This document shows, one piece after another, positions 37,918-46,760 of a stretch of DNA of 64,000 nt; the first letter of the stretch is position 1; every line of letters begins with the position of its first letter. The notes below the pieces were generated by a model. That model saw only the letters and a program-made list of their open reading frames with translations, was not told the DNA's origin and ran no database searches. Where the stretch lies: positions 500,001 through 564,000 of the forward strand of contig NZ_ATTI01000001.1 of assembly GCF_000419605.1 (NCBI RefSeq). Reading direction: 5' to 3'. The position numbers and the translations under genes were made by a program. The stretch is from Sphingomonas phyllosphaerae 5.2. Its GTDB lineage: Bacteria; Pseudomonadota; Alphaproteobacteria; Sphingomonadales; Sphingomonadaceae.

Positions 37918-38792
37918 TGGGTCAACTCCCACAAGCGGTGGATACCCGCGGCGAACGCGCGCTCGCTGTCGAGCGTCACCGGACGCCCGCCGGCGTGCGT
38001 GATCGCCGCGGCATAGAGATCGGCGAGCGCTCCGCCCGCCAGCAACTGCACCTCGCGGCCCGCCAGATCGTCGCGCGAACCGACGTCGGCGCCGATCAGC
38101 ACCCCGCTCGCGAACGCCGCGGCGTCGGCCGGCGCAAGCCGCCCCAGCAGCACGCGTGCGCGCACCTCGAACAGCGCCACTGTCAGGTCGCGTGCGCCTG
38201 CTCCGCGTGACAGTCCGTCGCGGAAGGGCGCGCCGTCAGCAACATCGCCGTCCAGCATGCCGGCCAGGATGCCATGCCCGCGCAGCAAGGCGAACAGCTC
38301 GCCGGTCAACGCGGTGGCGATGTCGCTCACTCGCCCGTCGGCCGTGGCGATCCATTTGTTGTGGGTGCCCGGCTGGCAGAACAGCGCGTCGTCCGGGGCC
38401 AGCCCGGCGGCAATCGCGCCGAGCACCTGAACCTCTTCGCCGCGCATCACGTCGGCGCGGCCCGCGCTCCGCAAGGCGACTCCCGGGATCAGCCTGACCC
38501 CAAAATCGGCCAGTTCGAGCGTGCCGCGCGCGAGATCCGCGATGTCGGCCGGCGCGTCCACGTATGGCACCTCGCGCCAGCCGCGGTTCGACCCGACCAT
38601 CCCCGCGGCGATCACCGGCAGGTCGCCGAGTCTTTCACGCAGCGCGCTGATTTCGCTTGGATAATCTTCGGGGGTAAGCGACAAGATGCCGCGCGCGTCC
38701 TTGGCCACTTCATCGGGGATCCCGCCGGCGGACATGCGCCATGCCCGTCGGTTGGTCGTTCCCCAGTCGATGGCGATATAGTCGCCCGCCAC
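37914..38792 (-). CDS. dgoK: 2-dehydro-3-deoxygalactonokinase
   Basis: 292-residue kinase that phosphorylates KDGal at C6. It begins with the actin-like ATPase strand YIAIDWGTTNRRAWRMS and has PVIAAGMVGSNRGWREVPYV and DALFCQPGTHNKWIATADGR, all family motifs. FATALTGELFALLRGHGILA-like helix (IATALTGELFALLRGHGILA) follows. First gene of the four-gene minus-strand operon; a FadR-type operator lies 19 bases upstream of its start. Confidence 0.93.
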   Translation of the reverse strand: MAGDYIAIDWGTTNRRAWRMSAGGIPDEVAKDARGILSLTPEDYPSEISALRERLGDLPVIAAGMVGSNRGWREVPYVDAPADIADLARGTLELADFGVRLIPGVALRSAGRADVMRGEEVQVLGAIAAGLAPDDALFCQPGTHNKWIATADGRVSDIATALTGELFALLRGHGILAGMLDGDVADGAPFRDGLSRGAGARDLTVALFEVRARVLLGRLAPADAAAFASGVLIGADVGSRDDLAGREVQLLAGGALADLYAAAITHAGGRPVTLDSERAFAAGIHRLWELTQ

Positions 38793-38800
38793 ATGATCCT

Positions 38801-38826
38801 CCCGCTTTATTTGTAGGACATAAAGC
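38801..38826. promoter_or_regulatory. FadR-type operator, dgoK / lactonase divergent promoter
   Basis: CTTTATTTGTAGGACATAAAG, with outer arms CTTTAT/ATAAAG and inner core TTGTAGGACAT (38811-38821), the GT-N3-AC spacing of FadR-subfamily GntR operators. On the minus strand the core reads ATGTCCTACAA, closely matching ATGTCTGACTA near 41221. It lies in the 110-base gap between two divergent operons of the same pathway. The GntR gene at 45062-45769 is the natural candidate to bind it. Confidence 0.65.
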
Positions 38827-38902
38827 CTTGCGCGAAGAGGTCAAGGCTGTGCGTCCCGCGCGCGATCCTGTACGTGTCCAACCCAATAGCAAGGAGAGAA
38901 TG

Positions 38903-39775
38903 ATGACCGAGGTGCGGACGGTGTGGCGCGGGGCGGCGACGCTGGGCGAGGGGCCGGCATGGGATCCCGCGCGGGGCGTGCTATGGTTCGTCGACATCAA
39001 GCAGCAGCGCGTGCACCGCTACGATCCGCGTGGCGGCGACGTCGCCTCGTGGGACGCGCCAGCGCAGATCGGCTGGGTTCTGCCCGCCGCCGCCGGGACG
39101 TTGCTCGCCGGGCTCCAGACCGGGTTGGCGCGCTTCGATCCGGAAAGCGGCGCGTTCGCGCATCTCGCCGACGTCGAGCCGGACCTGCCCGGCAACCGCC
39201 TGAACGACGCGACCGTCGCCGCGGACGGCACGGTCTATTTCGGGTCGATGGACGATGGCGAGAGCGCAGCCACCGGGCGGGTTCATCGCTGGGACGGTGC
39301 GCAGGTGACGACGACCGCCATCGAACCGGTGGCGATCACCAACGGTCCGGGAATTTCGCCCGATGGTACAACGCTTTACCATGTCGATACCGTCGGCGGG
39401 GTGATCCATGCCGTGGTGCTGAACAGCGACGGTACGGTTGGCGCGGCGCGTGAATTCGCCACGATCGACCCGGCCGATGGTCACCCGGACGGCGTGACGG
39501 TCGATTCAGGCGGTAACGTCTGGGTAGGGCTGTGGGGCGGTTGGCGCGCACGCTGCTACGCGCCCGACGGCAGCATCCGGCAGGAGGTGAAGCTTCCCGC
39601 CGCCAACGTGACCAAGATCGCGCTCGGCGGCCCCGACCTGCGCACCGCCTTCGCGACCACGGCGCGCAAGGATCTCGACGACGCCGCACTGGCCGACCAG
39701 CCGGACGCCGGTGGCCTGTTCGCCTTCGAGGTCGAGGTGCCCGGCCAGCCGCTCCCGCCGGTACGCTTGGCCTGA
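38903..39775 (+). CDS. SMP-30/gluconolactonase family lactonase
   Basis: 290-residue six-bladed beta-propeller lactonase expected to open galactonolactone to galactonate. The metal-binding residues are in LGEGPAWDPARGVLWFVDIK (Glu), LPGNRLNDATVAADGTVYFG (Asn-Asp), AITNGPGISPDG (Asn) and DPADGHPDGVTVDSGGNVWV (Asp). No signal peptide; cytoplasmic. AAGGAGAG precedes the ATG at 38903 (38900 is one codon earlier and too near). It is divergent from dgoK. Confidence 0.92.
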   Translation: MTEVRTVWRGAATLGEGPAWDPARGVLWFVDIKQQRVHRYDPRGGDVASWDAPAQIGWVLPAAAGTLLAGLQTGLARFDPESGAFAHLADVEPDLPGNRLNDATVAADGTVYFGSMDDGESAATGRVHRWDGAQVTTTAIEPVAITNGPGISPDGTTLYHVDTVGGVIHAVVLNSDGTVGAAREFATIDPADGHPDGVTVDSGGNVWVGLWGGWRARCYAPDGSIRQEVKLPAANVTKIALGGPDLRTAFATTARKDLDDAALADQPDAGGLFAFEVEVPGQPLPPVRLA

Positions 39776-39782
39776 TACGACA

Positions 39783-39814
39783 ACGGCCGGCGGCTCCTGT
39801 GAGCCGCCGGCCGT
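39783..39814. terminator. Bidirectional terminator hairpin
   Basis: ACGGCCGGCGGCTC at 39783-39796, loop CTGT, GAGCCGCCGGCCGT at 39801-39814: a perfect 14-bp stem. It lies between the convergent lactonase and sugar permease genes and ends both transcripts. Confidence 0.85.
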
Positions 39815-39839
39815 CCTTCGTTCCGTCGCGGACCGTGGA

Positions 39840-41165
39840 TCAGTGCGCGGTTTCGTTCACCGGCACGTCCGGCAGCGCATTGGTCGTCTTGGCGCCCCAC
39901 AGCGCATAGAACAGGATGTAGAGTTCGCACGCCGCGGTGAGCAGGAACGACGGCTGCAACCCATAGCTGTCGGCCAGCTTGCCCTGCACCACCACCAACG
40001 CACCGCCGGCGATCGCCATGATCAGCAACCCCGAGCCTTCCTCGGTCAACGGCCCCAGGCCCTTGATCCCCAGCGTGAAGATGGTCGGGAACATGATCGA
40101 GTGGAACAGCCCGACCGAGATCAGCGCCCACATCGCGACCGGACCGGTCGTGAAGACGGTGATAAGCATAACGATGAACGCGCCGATCGAGAAGGCGGCC
40201 AGCACCGTTTCGGCCGGAATGCGCTGCATGATCGCGGAGCCGGCGAAACGCCCGATCATCATGCCACCCCACAGGAACGTCAGGTAGCGTCCGGCCTGCT
40301 CGGCGGTGACGTTGGCGATCTCGGGCTGGCTGACGAAGTTCACGAACAGGTTCGCGACGCCGATCTCGGCGATCAGGTAGATGAAGATCGCCGGGATGCC
40401 GAAGACGAGGTTGCGATGCTTCCACAGCGAGTGGTTCTTGCGATCCTCCTTGGCGACCCGGCTGGTCGACGACCCCATCGCCGGCAACGGGAAGCGCGCG
40501 ATGATGACCGCGAGCACGACCAGCACGATCGCGACCAGGACGTACGGCAGGATCACCGACTGTGCGTCGGCCAACCGCTCCGCCTCTGTCAGCACGGTGC
40601 CGGTCGCTGCCGTGCCGCCCTTCGAGCGGCCGAGGATCAGATAGGCGCCGAACAGCGGGGCAAGCATCGTGCCCGCCGAATTGAGCGCCTGCACCAGGTT
40701 GAGCCGCGACGAGGCGGTCTCCGGCGGGCCGATCACCGCGACATACGGGTTGGCCGCGACCTGGAGCAGGGTGATGCCGCTCGCGATCACGAACAGCATG
40801 ATGAGCGTCACGCCGTAGCTCGGCAGGCTGGCGGCGAGCACCATGCCCAGCGCACCGGCCGCCATGATCAGCAGCCCGATGACCAGCGACCTTTGATAGC
40901 CGATCCGCTCGATCAGCTTGGCCGACGGAATCGAGGCGAAGAAATAGGCGATGAACCACACGCTCTCGATCAGCGTGGTCTGCGTGTAGTTCAGGTCGAA
41001 CACGCTGCGCAGGTGCGGCAGCAGCGTGTTGTTGATGACGGTGATGAACCCCCACATGAAGAACAGGCTCGCCAGCAGCGTCAGCGCCCGGCCGTAGCCG
41101 GGCATCGCCCCGCCGCCTGCGCTGCCCGCGTGCGTCGCACCCGGGGAAATTGGGGGTCCGGCCAT
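39840..41165 (-). CDS. gluP: Glucose/galactose MFS permease (FucP/GluP type)
   Basis: 441-residue inner-membrane sugar:H+ symporter with about twelve transmembrane segments. The FucP-family start is FFMWGFITVINNTLLPHLRS followed by DLNYTQTTLIESVWFIAYFF. GYQRSLVIGLLIMAAGALGM and QVAANPYVAVIGPPETASSR are the loops used to recognise glucose/galactose porters. The late GGALVVVQGKLADSYGLQPS is also typical. AGGAGAGG precedes the ATG. It shares a divergent, operator-bearing promoter region with the mutarotase gene, so it is probably the galactose uptake system. Confidence 0.92.
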   Translation of the reverse strand: MAGPPISPGATHAGSAGGGAMPGYGRALTLLASLFFMWGFITVINNTLLPHLRSVFDLNYTQTTLIESVWFIAYFFASIPSAKLIERIGYQRSLVIGLLIMAAGALGMVLAASLPSYGVTLIMLFVIASGITLLQVAANPYVAVIGPPETASSRLNLVQALNSAGTMLAPLFGAYLILGRSKGGTAATGTVLTEAERLADAQSVILPYVLVAIVLVVLAVIIARFPLPAMGSSTSRVAKEDRKNHSLWKHRNLVFGIPAIFIYLIAEIGVANLFVNFVSQPEIANVTAEQAGRYLTFLWGGMMIGRFAGSAIMQRIPAETVLAAFSIGAFIVMLITVFTTGPVAMWALISVGLFHSIMFPTIFTLGIKGLGPLTEEGSGLLIMAIAGGALVVVQGKLADSYGLQPSFLLTAACELYILFYALWGAKTTNALPDVPVNETAH

Positions 41166-41218
41166 CGTCCTCTCCTCGTCCTGATCATGTTCGCGCGCGG
41201 CGGGCTTGCGCCGCGAAG

Positions 41219-41234
41219 ATATGTCTGACTATAT
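41219..41234. promoter_or_regulatory. FadR-type operator, sugar permease / mutarotase divergent promoter
   Basis: ATATGTCTGACTATAT, core ATGTCTGACTA with GT-N3-AC spacing, almost the same as the minus-strand reading of the operator at 38811-38821. It lies 54 bases from the permease start and 63 bases from the mutarotase start, in an A+T-rich patch. One regulator bound here could control both sides. Confidence 0.65.
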
Positions 41235-41296
41235 TCGCCGCGAACACGTGGTCAATGCGGCAATCACCGCAGACTGGCAAGTGCGGGAGGGTGTCG

Positions 41297-42448
41297 GTGA
41301 GCATTTCGGTGACTCGGTGGGTGATAAGTGCCGTGACGATATCGGTGGCGGGGCTGGCCGGCTCCTCGGCTTACGCCGCGACGGCGCAGCGCGCCGCGTT
41401 CGGAACGCTGCCGGACGGTACCGCGGTGGAGGCGGTGACGCTGACCGGCCGCAACGGGGTCAGCGCGCGCATCATGACGCTGGGCGCGACATTGCAATCG
41501 TTCAACGCGCCGGACCGCGACGGCAAGGTCGCCGACATCACGCTCGGCTATGACGATGCCGCCAGCTACGTAACCGCGCCGAATTTCTGGGGCCAGACGG
41601 TCGGCCGCTACGCCAACCGCATCGCGGGCGGCAAGTTTACGATCGACGGCAAGTCGTATCAGGTCCCGCTCAACGACAAGACCAACTCGCTGCATGGCGG
41701 GACCAAGGGTTTCGACAAATACATCTGGCGGATCACGTCGGTGAAGTCGGGCGCGCAGGCCAGCGTGACGATGGTGATGACCAGCGCGGCAGGCGATCAG
41801 GGCTATCCGGGAAAGCTTGAGGTCTCCGCCACCTACAGCCTCGACGACAATGGTGCGCTGACCATCGACTTCGATGCGAAGACGGATGCGCCGACGGTCG
41901 TCAACCTGACCAACCACGCGCTGTTCGACCTTGCGGGCGAGGGGTCGCCGGGCGGCATCTATGCGCAGAAGATGACGGTGCCGGCCGCGCGCTACACGCC
42001 GGTCAACGCCGCGCTGATCCCAACCGGGGAACTGGCGCCGGTCGCGGGTACGGTGTTCGACTTCACGAAGCCGCGCGCGATCGGGCAGAGCGTACGCGAC
42101 GGACGCGACCCGCAGATCGTGATCGGGCGCGGCTACGACCATAATTTCGTGCTCGACAAGGGCGCGACGACCGAGCCCGAGCTTGCCGCGCGCGTCGAGG
42201 ACGCCGCGTCGGGCCGTGTGCTGGAAGTGCTGACCACCGAGCCGGGCGTGCAATTCTATTCCGGCAACTTCCTCGACGGAGCGCTGGTCGGCAAGCAGCA
42301 CCACGTCTATCGCATGGGCGACGGCTTCGCGCTGGAGCCGCAGAAATTCCCGAATACCCCGAACCAGCCGTCGTTCGGCTCGGCGCGGGTCGATCCGGGC
42401 AAGCCTTACCATCACCGCATGGTGTACCGCGTCTCGGTGGCGCGTTGA
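41297..42448 (+). CDS. galM: Exported aldose 1-epimerase (galactose mutarotase)
   Basis: 383-residue mutarotase with an N-terminal signal peptide (VISAVTISVAGLAGSSAYAA), so it acts in the periplasm, interconverting sugar anomers before uptake. The catalytic residues are recognisable: the His in NLTNHALFDLAGEG, the Arg in VGRYANRIAGGKF, the general acid His in NSLHGGTKGFDKYIW and the Glu in EPQKFPNTPNQPSF. Start is GTG 41297 with GGGAGG 6 bases upstream. It is 18 bases upstream of the dehydratase gene, in one operon. Confidence 0.92.
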   Translation: MSISVTRWVISAVTISVAGLAGSSAYAATAQRAAFGTLPDGTAVEAVTLTGRNGVSARIMTLGATLQSFNAPDRDGKVADITLGYDDAASYVTAPNFWGQTVGRYANRIAGGKFTIDGKSYQVPLNDKTNSLHGGTKGFDKYIWRITSVKSGAQASVTMVMTSAAGDQGYPGKLEVSATYSLDDNGALTIDFDAKTDAPTVVNLTNHALFDLAGEGSPGGIYAQKMTVPAARYTPVNAALIPTGELAPVAGTVFDFTKPRAIGQSVRDGRDPQIVIGRGYDHNFVLDKGATTEPELAARVEDAASGRVLEVLTTEPGVQFYSGNFLDGALVGKQHHVYRMGDGFALEPQKFPNTPNQPSFGSARVDPGKPYHHRMVYRVSVAR

Positions 42449-42466
42449 TCCCCGGAGTTTGCTGAC

Positions 42467-44266
42467 ATGACGGCCCCTATCGATCCGACGAAGCTGCGCA
42501 GCCGTGCGTGGTTCGACAATCCGGCGAACATCGACATGACGGCGCTGTATCTGGAGCGCTACTTGAACTTCGGTCTTTCGCTGGACGAGCTTCGTTCGGG
42601 CAAGCCGATCATCGGGATCGCGCAGACGGGCAGCGACCTGAGCCCGTGCAACCGCCACCATCTGGTGCTGGCGGAGCGGGTGCGCGAGGGCGTGCGCGAG
42701 ATGGGCGGGATCGTGCTGGAATTTCCGGTGCATCCGATCCAGGAGACCGGCAAGCGCCCGACCGCCGGGCTGGACCGCAACCTGGCGTATCTGGGGCTGG
42801 TCGAGGTGCTGTACGGCTATCCGCTGGACGGGGTGGTGCTGACGATCGGGTGCGACAAGACGACGCCGGCGTGCCTGATGGCGGCCGCGACCGTGAACAT
42901 TCCCGCGATCGCGCTGTCGGTGGGGCCGATGCTGAACGGCTGGCACAAGGGCGAGCGGACCGGCTCGGGCACGATTGTGTGGAAGGCGCGGCAGCTGCTG
43001 GCGGCCGGCGAGATCGACGATGCCGAGTTCATCCGGCTGGTGGCGTCCTCGGCGCCGTCGACGGGCTATTGCAACACGATGGGCACCGCGACGACGATGA
43101 ACTCGCTGGCCGAGGCGCTGGGCATGTCGCTGCCGGGTTCGGCGGCGATTCCGGCACCTTACCGTGACCGGCAGGAGGTGGCGTACCTGACGGGCAAGCG
43201 GATCGTCGAGATGGTGGCGGAGGATCTGAAGCCCTCCGACATCCTGACCAGGGACGCGTTCCACAATGCGATCAAGGTCAATTCGGCGATCGGCGGATCG
43301 ACCAATGCGCCGATCCACCTGGCCGCGCTGGCGCGCCACGTCGGGGTCGAGCTGCCGTTGAAGGATTGGGAGACCGAAGGGCACAAGGTGCCGTTGCTGG
43401 TCAATCTGCAGCCGGCCGGCGAGTATCTGGGCGAGGATTACTACCGGGCCGGTGGTGTGCCGGCGGTGGTCAACCAGTTGATCGAGCAGGGATTGATCGC
43501 GGAGGACGCCCCCACCGTCAACGGCCGCACGATGGGCGAGAACTGCCGCGGCGTGGCGATCGAGGACGAGAAGGTGATCCGCCCGTACGACCAGCCGCTG
43601 GTCGAGGAGGCCGGGTTCATCGTGCTGTCGGGCAATCTGTTCGACGCCGCGATCATGAAGACCAGCGTGATCTCGCCGGAGTTCCGCAACCGTTACCTGT
43701 CGAACCCGAACGATCCCGAGGCGTTCGAGGGCCCGGCGGTGGTGTTCGACGGGCCGGAGGATTACCACGCGCGGATCGACGATCCGGCGACGGGGATCAC
43801 GCCCGAGACGCTGCTGTTCATGCGCGGCGCCGGGCCGATCGGCTATCCCGGCGCGGCCGAGGTCGTCAACATGCGCCCGCCGGCGTACCTGATCACCGAG
43901 GGCGTCCACGCGCTGCCGTGCATCGGCGACGGGCGGCAATCGGGGACGAGCGGGTCGCCGTCGATCCTGAACGCCTCGCCCGAGGCGGCGGCGATGGGCG
44001 GGCTGGCCCTCTTGCGCACCGGCGACCGGGTGCGCGTGGACCTTGGCAAGGGCACGGCCAACGTGCTGATCGCGGACGAGGAACTGGCCGGGCGGCGGCA
44101 GGCGCTGGAGGCGGCGGGCGGCTTTGCCTATCCGGCTTCGCAGACGCCGTGGCAGGAGATCCAGCGCGCGGTGGTCGGCCAGATGAACACCGGCGCGATC
44201 CTGGAGGGTGCCGAGAAGTACCAGCGGATCGCCCAGACGATGGGGCTGCCGCGCGACAACCATTGA
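42467..44266 (+). CDS. IlvD/Edd family sugar-acid dehydratase (galactonate/arabonate/xylonate type)
   Basis: 599-residue [2Fe-2S] dehydratase that turns an aldonate into its 2-keto-3-deoxy acid. It follows Caulobacter D-xylonate dehydratase closely ([39 protein letters not shown]). The three cluster cysteines are in place: Cys61 ([10 protein letters not shown]), Cys129 ([11 protein letters not shown]) and Cys202 (STGYCNTMG). [20 protein letters not shown] and [16 protein letters not shown] form the C-terminal domain. In this island D-galactonate is the expected substrate; L-arabonate or D-xylonate are also possible. Confidence 0.9.
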   Translation: MTAPIDPTKLRSRAWFDNPANIDMTALYLERYLNFGLSLDELRSGKPIIGIAQTGSDLSPCNRHHLVLAERVREGVREMGGIVLEFPVHPIQETGKRPTAGLDRNLAYLGLVEVLYGYPLDGVVLTIGCDKTTPACLMAAATVNIPAIALSVGPMLNGWHKGERTGSGTIVWKARQLLAAGEIDDAEFIRLVASSAPSTGYCNTMGTATTMNSLAEALGMSLPGSAAIPAPYRDRQEVAYLTGKRIVEMVAEDLKPSDILTRDAFHNAIKVNSAIGGSTNAPIHLAALARHVGVELPLKDWETEGHKVPLLVNLQPAGEYLGEDYYRAGGVPAVVNQLIEQGLIAEDAPTVNGRTMGENCRGVAIEDEKVIRPYDQPLVEEAGFIVLSGNLFDAAIMKTSVISPEFRNRYLSNPNDPEAFEGPAVVFDGPEDYHARIDDPATGITPETLLFMRGAGPIGYPGAAEVVNMRPPAYLITEGVHALPCIGDGRQSGTSGSPSILNASPEAAAMGGLALLRTGDRVRVDLGKGTANVLIADEELAGRRQALEAAGGFAYPASQTPWQEIQRAVVGQMNTGAILEGAEKYQRIAQTMGLPRDNH

Positions 44267-44949
44267 TGGTTGTTCGCCGCGGCCTCGGCATACGATCGTC
44301 GCTGGCGGGGTTCGAGCCGGAGTTCGGCCACTGTCGTGGCGGGGCTCTGGCTCATACCCGAGGTGACGGACTTGCGTTGCCGTTTCGAGGGGCCGTCGAC
44401 CGGCTTGAAGTGGCTGGCGGGTGAAGACCGAGGTCGGATCGGCCTTCAGCCATTATCGACGATGACCGTGGCGCACCGCTCGATCGCCGGCAACTACCGC
44501 GGCGAACGGCGGGGTCAGTTTGAAAGGTGCTCGCGATGATCGCTATCGCTGATGGTCCACGCCTCGCCATCGGGGCGCCGCGATAGCATATCCTCGTGCC
44601 CTGACCCACGCACGCGCGCCTGAGCGTACGTCGTAACTCGGCGCTCGCCTGTGTTTGACGTACGCGGGACCCGAAGCGCTCGCCGGAAGGCCTCCTCGCA
44701 AGCCGTATACCGGCCTCGGCGTCTGGCGGCGCCGCCTGAGTCTAGCGGCGCGGCCCTGCATCGTCTCGCTGCTCGCGCAGTTGGCCCTATCGTCACTCCC
44801 ACTGCCCAAGCAGAGGCTGCGACCTGCCATCGCAAGCGGAGTGCTTCGATGACGGGAGGTGCCGGCTTCTGTGGTGACGGTTGATGAGGGCCGTCAGCGA
44901 TGGATCCGACCCGCATGAGGCGATCAGCGCGACCCCGGTCAGCACGCGC
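44267..44949. other. 683-base gene-free stretch
   Basis: Several short frames are open, but none has a ribosome site, family similarity or convincing codon use. The base composition is less extreme than in the flanking genes. It leads into a recognisable regulator remnant at 44950-45060, so the whole stretch may be decayed coding sequence. Confidence 0.4.
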
Positions 44950-45060
44950 TTCGCCAATCAGCCGTCGATCAATGTGTGCGCCGCCGCATCGTTCGCGATC
45001 GCCTAGAAAAGCTCGTGTTCGAGATCATCGCGCAGGATACGCCACGCGGCGCCGACCCAC
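44950..45060 (-). pseudogene. Remnant of a FadR-type GntR regulator (C-terminal end)
   Basis: Read leftward, the frame gives RILRDDLEHELF, stop, AIANDAAAHTLIDG, stop. This aligns with PLHRELFEAIANGDGAAARTV near the end of the intact regulator next door. At the DNA level CGCCAATCAGCCGT and GTTCGCGATCGCCTAGAAAA match CGCCGATCAGCCGT and GTTCGCGATGGCCTCGAACA of the intact gene. The Glu codon of ELFEA has become a stop. It looks like what is left of a tandem duplicate or a replaced paralogue. Confidence 0.6.
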
Positions 45061-45061
45061 A

Positions 45062-45769
45062 CTAGCCGATCAACGCCACCTCGGTGTCGCGGCGCGCGTC
45101 GCCGATCAGCCGTTCCGTCACCGTACGTGCCGCTGCGCCGTCGCCGTTCGCGATGGCCTCGAACAGCTCGCGGTGCAGAGGGATCGGGTCCTTGTACTGG
45201 GTGCCGGTGCGATATTTGAAGAAAGTCGTCCAGCGGACCGCCGCGGCGATGCTGCTCGACAGGCTGACCAGCAGCTCGTTGCGCGTCGCCTGCAGGATCG
45301 TCGCGTGGAAACGCTGGTCGGCACTCTGCCCTTCCTGCGTGCGAAGTCCCTGGATCGCCATCACTTCCAAGGCATGCCCCATGCGCGACAGTTGCTCCGC
45401 GCTACGCTGCACCGCCGCCAGTTCCGCGGCGGCGGGTTCGACGATCATGCGTAGCTGGAACAGGCTGCGCACGAAATCGAGCGATGGCGCACCCTCGAAC
45501 ATCCACGCGAGCATATCGGGATCGAGCAGGTTCCAGTTCGCACGTTCGCGCACGCGGGTGCCGGCCTTCGGGCGGCTCTCTACCAGTCCCTTGGCATTCA
45601 GCATCCGCAACGATTCGCGGATCACGCTGCGCGAGACACCGGCCTGTTCGGCAAGCTCGATCTCGCCGGGAAGGGTCGTGCCCTCGGGATGCTGGCCGGT
45701 GACGATCGCGATCCCCAGACTGCGCGCGATCGACATGTGCGCCGGACCCCGGCGCTCGCTCTTTTCCAC
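45062..45769 (-). CDS. FadR-subfamily GntR transcriptional regulator
   Basis: 235 residues. The N-terminal winged helix has SLGIAIVTGQHPEGTTLPGE, IELAEQAGVSRSVIRESLRM and the wing AKGLVESRPKAGTRV. The C-terminal FCD domain has the metal/ligand residues in QLRMIVEPAAAELAA (Arg), ADQRFHATILQATRN (Asp, His) and PLHRELFEAIANGDG (His). Relatives such as DgoR and AraR-like FCD regulators respond to sugar acids. The GTG at 45769 is taken; an ATG at 45736 is also possible. It probably represses the galactose operons through the two ATGTC-type operators. Confidence 0.88.
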   Translation of the reverse strand: MEKSERRGPAHMSIARSLGIAIVTGQHPEGTTLPGEIELAEQAGVSRSVIRESLRMLNAKGLVESRPKAGTRVRERANWNLLDPDMLAWMFEGAPSLDFVRSLFQLRMIVEPAAAELAAVQRSAEQLSRMGHALEVMAIQGLRTQEGQSADQRFHATILQATRNELLVSLSSSIAAAVRWTTFFKYRTGTQYKDPIPLHRELFEAIANGDGAAARTVTERLIGDARRDTEVALIG

Positions 45770-45834
45770 CCTTGTCCCCTCTGCCGGTCGCGCAGCTTAG
45801 GCCTGCGAACCCGGCGGGAGCAAGGCAAGGCGGA

Positions 45835-46647
45835 TCACCCCGCCCATGCCAGAGCGCGCCGCAGCCGCTCCGTGGCGTCGTGCGTGAACGGTCGCCCGTG
45901 CGCGAACAGCACGCGCTCCGGCGCGAGTGCGACCAGTCCGGCCAGCGTCGCGCGCGTCGCTTGCTCGCCGAAGCGCAGGACCGGGCGCAGATAGCGCGGC
46001 GTCGTGCCCGCGGACCCGCCACTCAGCCGCGCCACCCATGCGGTGACGGGCGGCAGGCGCTCGGGTTCCATGCATTGCACCAGATCGGTGAGCACCAGCG
46101 TGCGCGACGGCCGATGGTGGAACCAGATTTCGCTGAACCCGGCCGCACCCTGGATCAGTCCCTGCTCGACGGTGTCGGCCCATTCGGCCGGCGCCGTCGC
46201 GGCCAGTTCGCGGTCGATGCGGATTTCGCTACGCCGTACCTGCCCGCGCTCGCGCAGCCCGGGCGCCGCCCAGACGGTCGCGCTCGGATAGGCCCGCTGC
46301 CATGCCGCCAGCCGCGTCCAGTGGGCGATGTTGGGCGCGATCAGGTGGCGTACCGTGCCAACCTCGGCCAGGGCGGCGGCGAGTGCGGGCGTGAAGCGCG
46401 TCGGCGAGTGCAGCATCAGCCCGCGATCGGGCAGGCGGATCACGGTCATACGGATCGGCAGCGACAGTCCCGATGCGATCATCGGCCCGCTGTCGACGAT
46501 CCACAGCGACTCGGCGAACGGCTTCAGGACGTCGAGCGGTGGATAGGAAGCGGGCGCATCGCTGTTTCGTTCGCGCGCCGCGAGCCACGCGACCGCTCCG
46601 GCCGCCACAGCCGCGCCGCCCAGCGCGATTTTCGTGTTGCGGTTCAT
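45835..46647 (-). CDS. DUF4336 domain membrane-anchored protein
   Basis: 270 residues with an N-terminal hydrophobic anchor (IALGGAAVAAGAVAWLAA). The DUF4336 core resembles a degenerate metallo-beta-lactamase fold: PLPIRMTVIRL-like strand (LSLPIRMTVIRLPDRGLML), HSPTRF, VRHLIAPNIAHW, EIWFHHRPSRTLVLTDLVQC and RVLFAHGRPFTHDA. The full HxHxDH zinc motif is absent. GGAAAGGAG precedes the ATG. Function unknown. It is divergent from the biotin genes. Confidence 0.82.
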   Translation of the reverse strand: MNRNTKIALGGAAVAAGAVAWLAARERNSDAPASYPPLDVLKPFAESLWIVDSGPMIASGLSLPIRMTVIRLPDRGLMLHSPTRFTPALAAALAEVGTVRHLIAPNIAHWTRLAAWQRAYPSATVWAAPGLRERGQVRRSEIRIDRELAATAPAEWADTVEQGLIQGAAGFSEIWFHHRPSRTLVLTDLVQCMEPERLPPVTAWVARLSGGSAGTTPRYLRPVLRFGEQATRATLAGLVALAPERVLFAHGRPFTHDATERLRRALAWAG

Positions 46648-46760
46648 GATGCTCCTTTCCGTCCGTGACGCCGTCCTGACACGACGCCCCAACGCATAGC
46701 GGGCGCGATCGGGGGCAGCGATGCTGGTCAAGCGTGCGACGTCACGGCATAGGCGCGCCG

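Noticed and set aside
41264..44263. 999-codon open frame on the minus strand opposite the mutarotase and dehydratase genes
   Set aside because: Arg/His-rich, repetitive translation with no family features. It is the antisense shadow of two well-supported genes in very GC-rich DNA.
44515..44916. 133-codon minus-strand frame in the gene-free stretch near the GntR gene
   Set aside because: No ribosome site, mixed composition and no family similarity. Overlapping frames on both strands are equally open.
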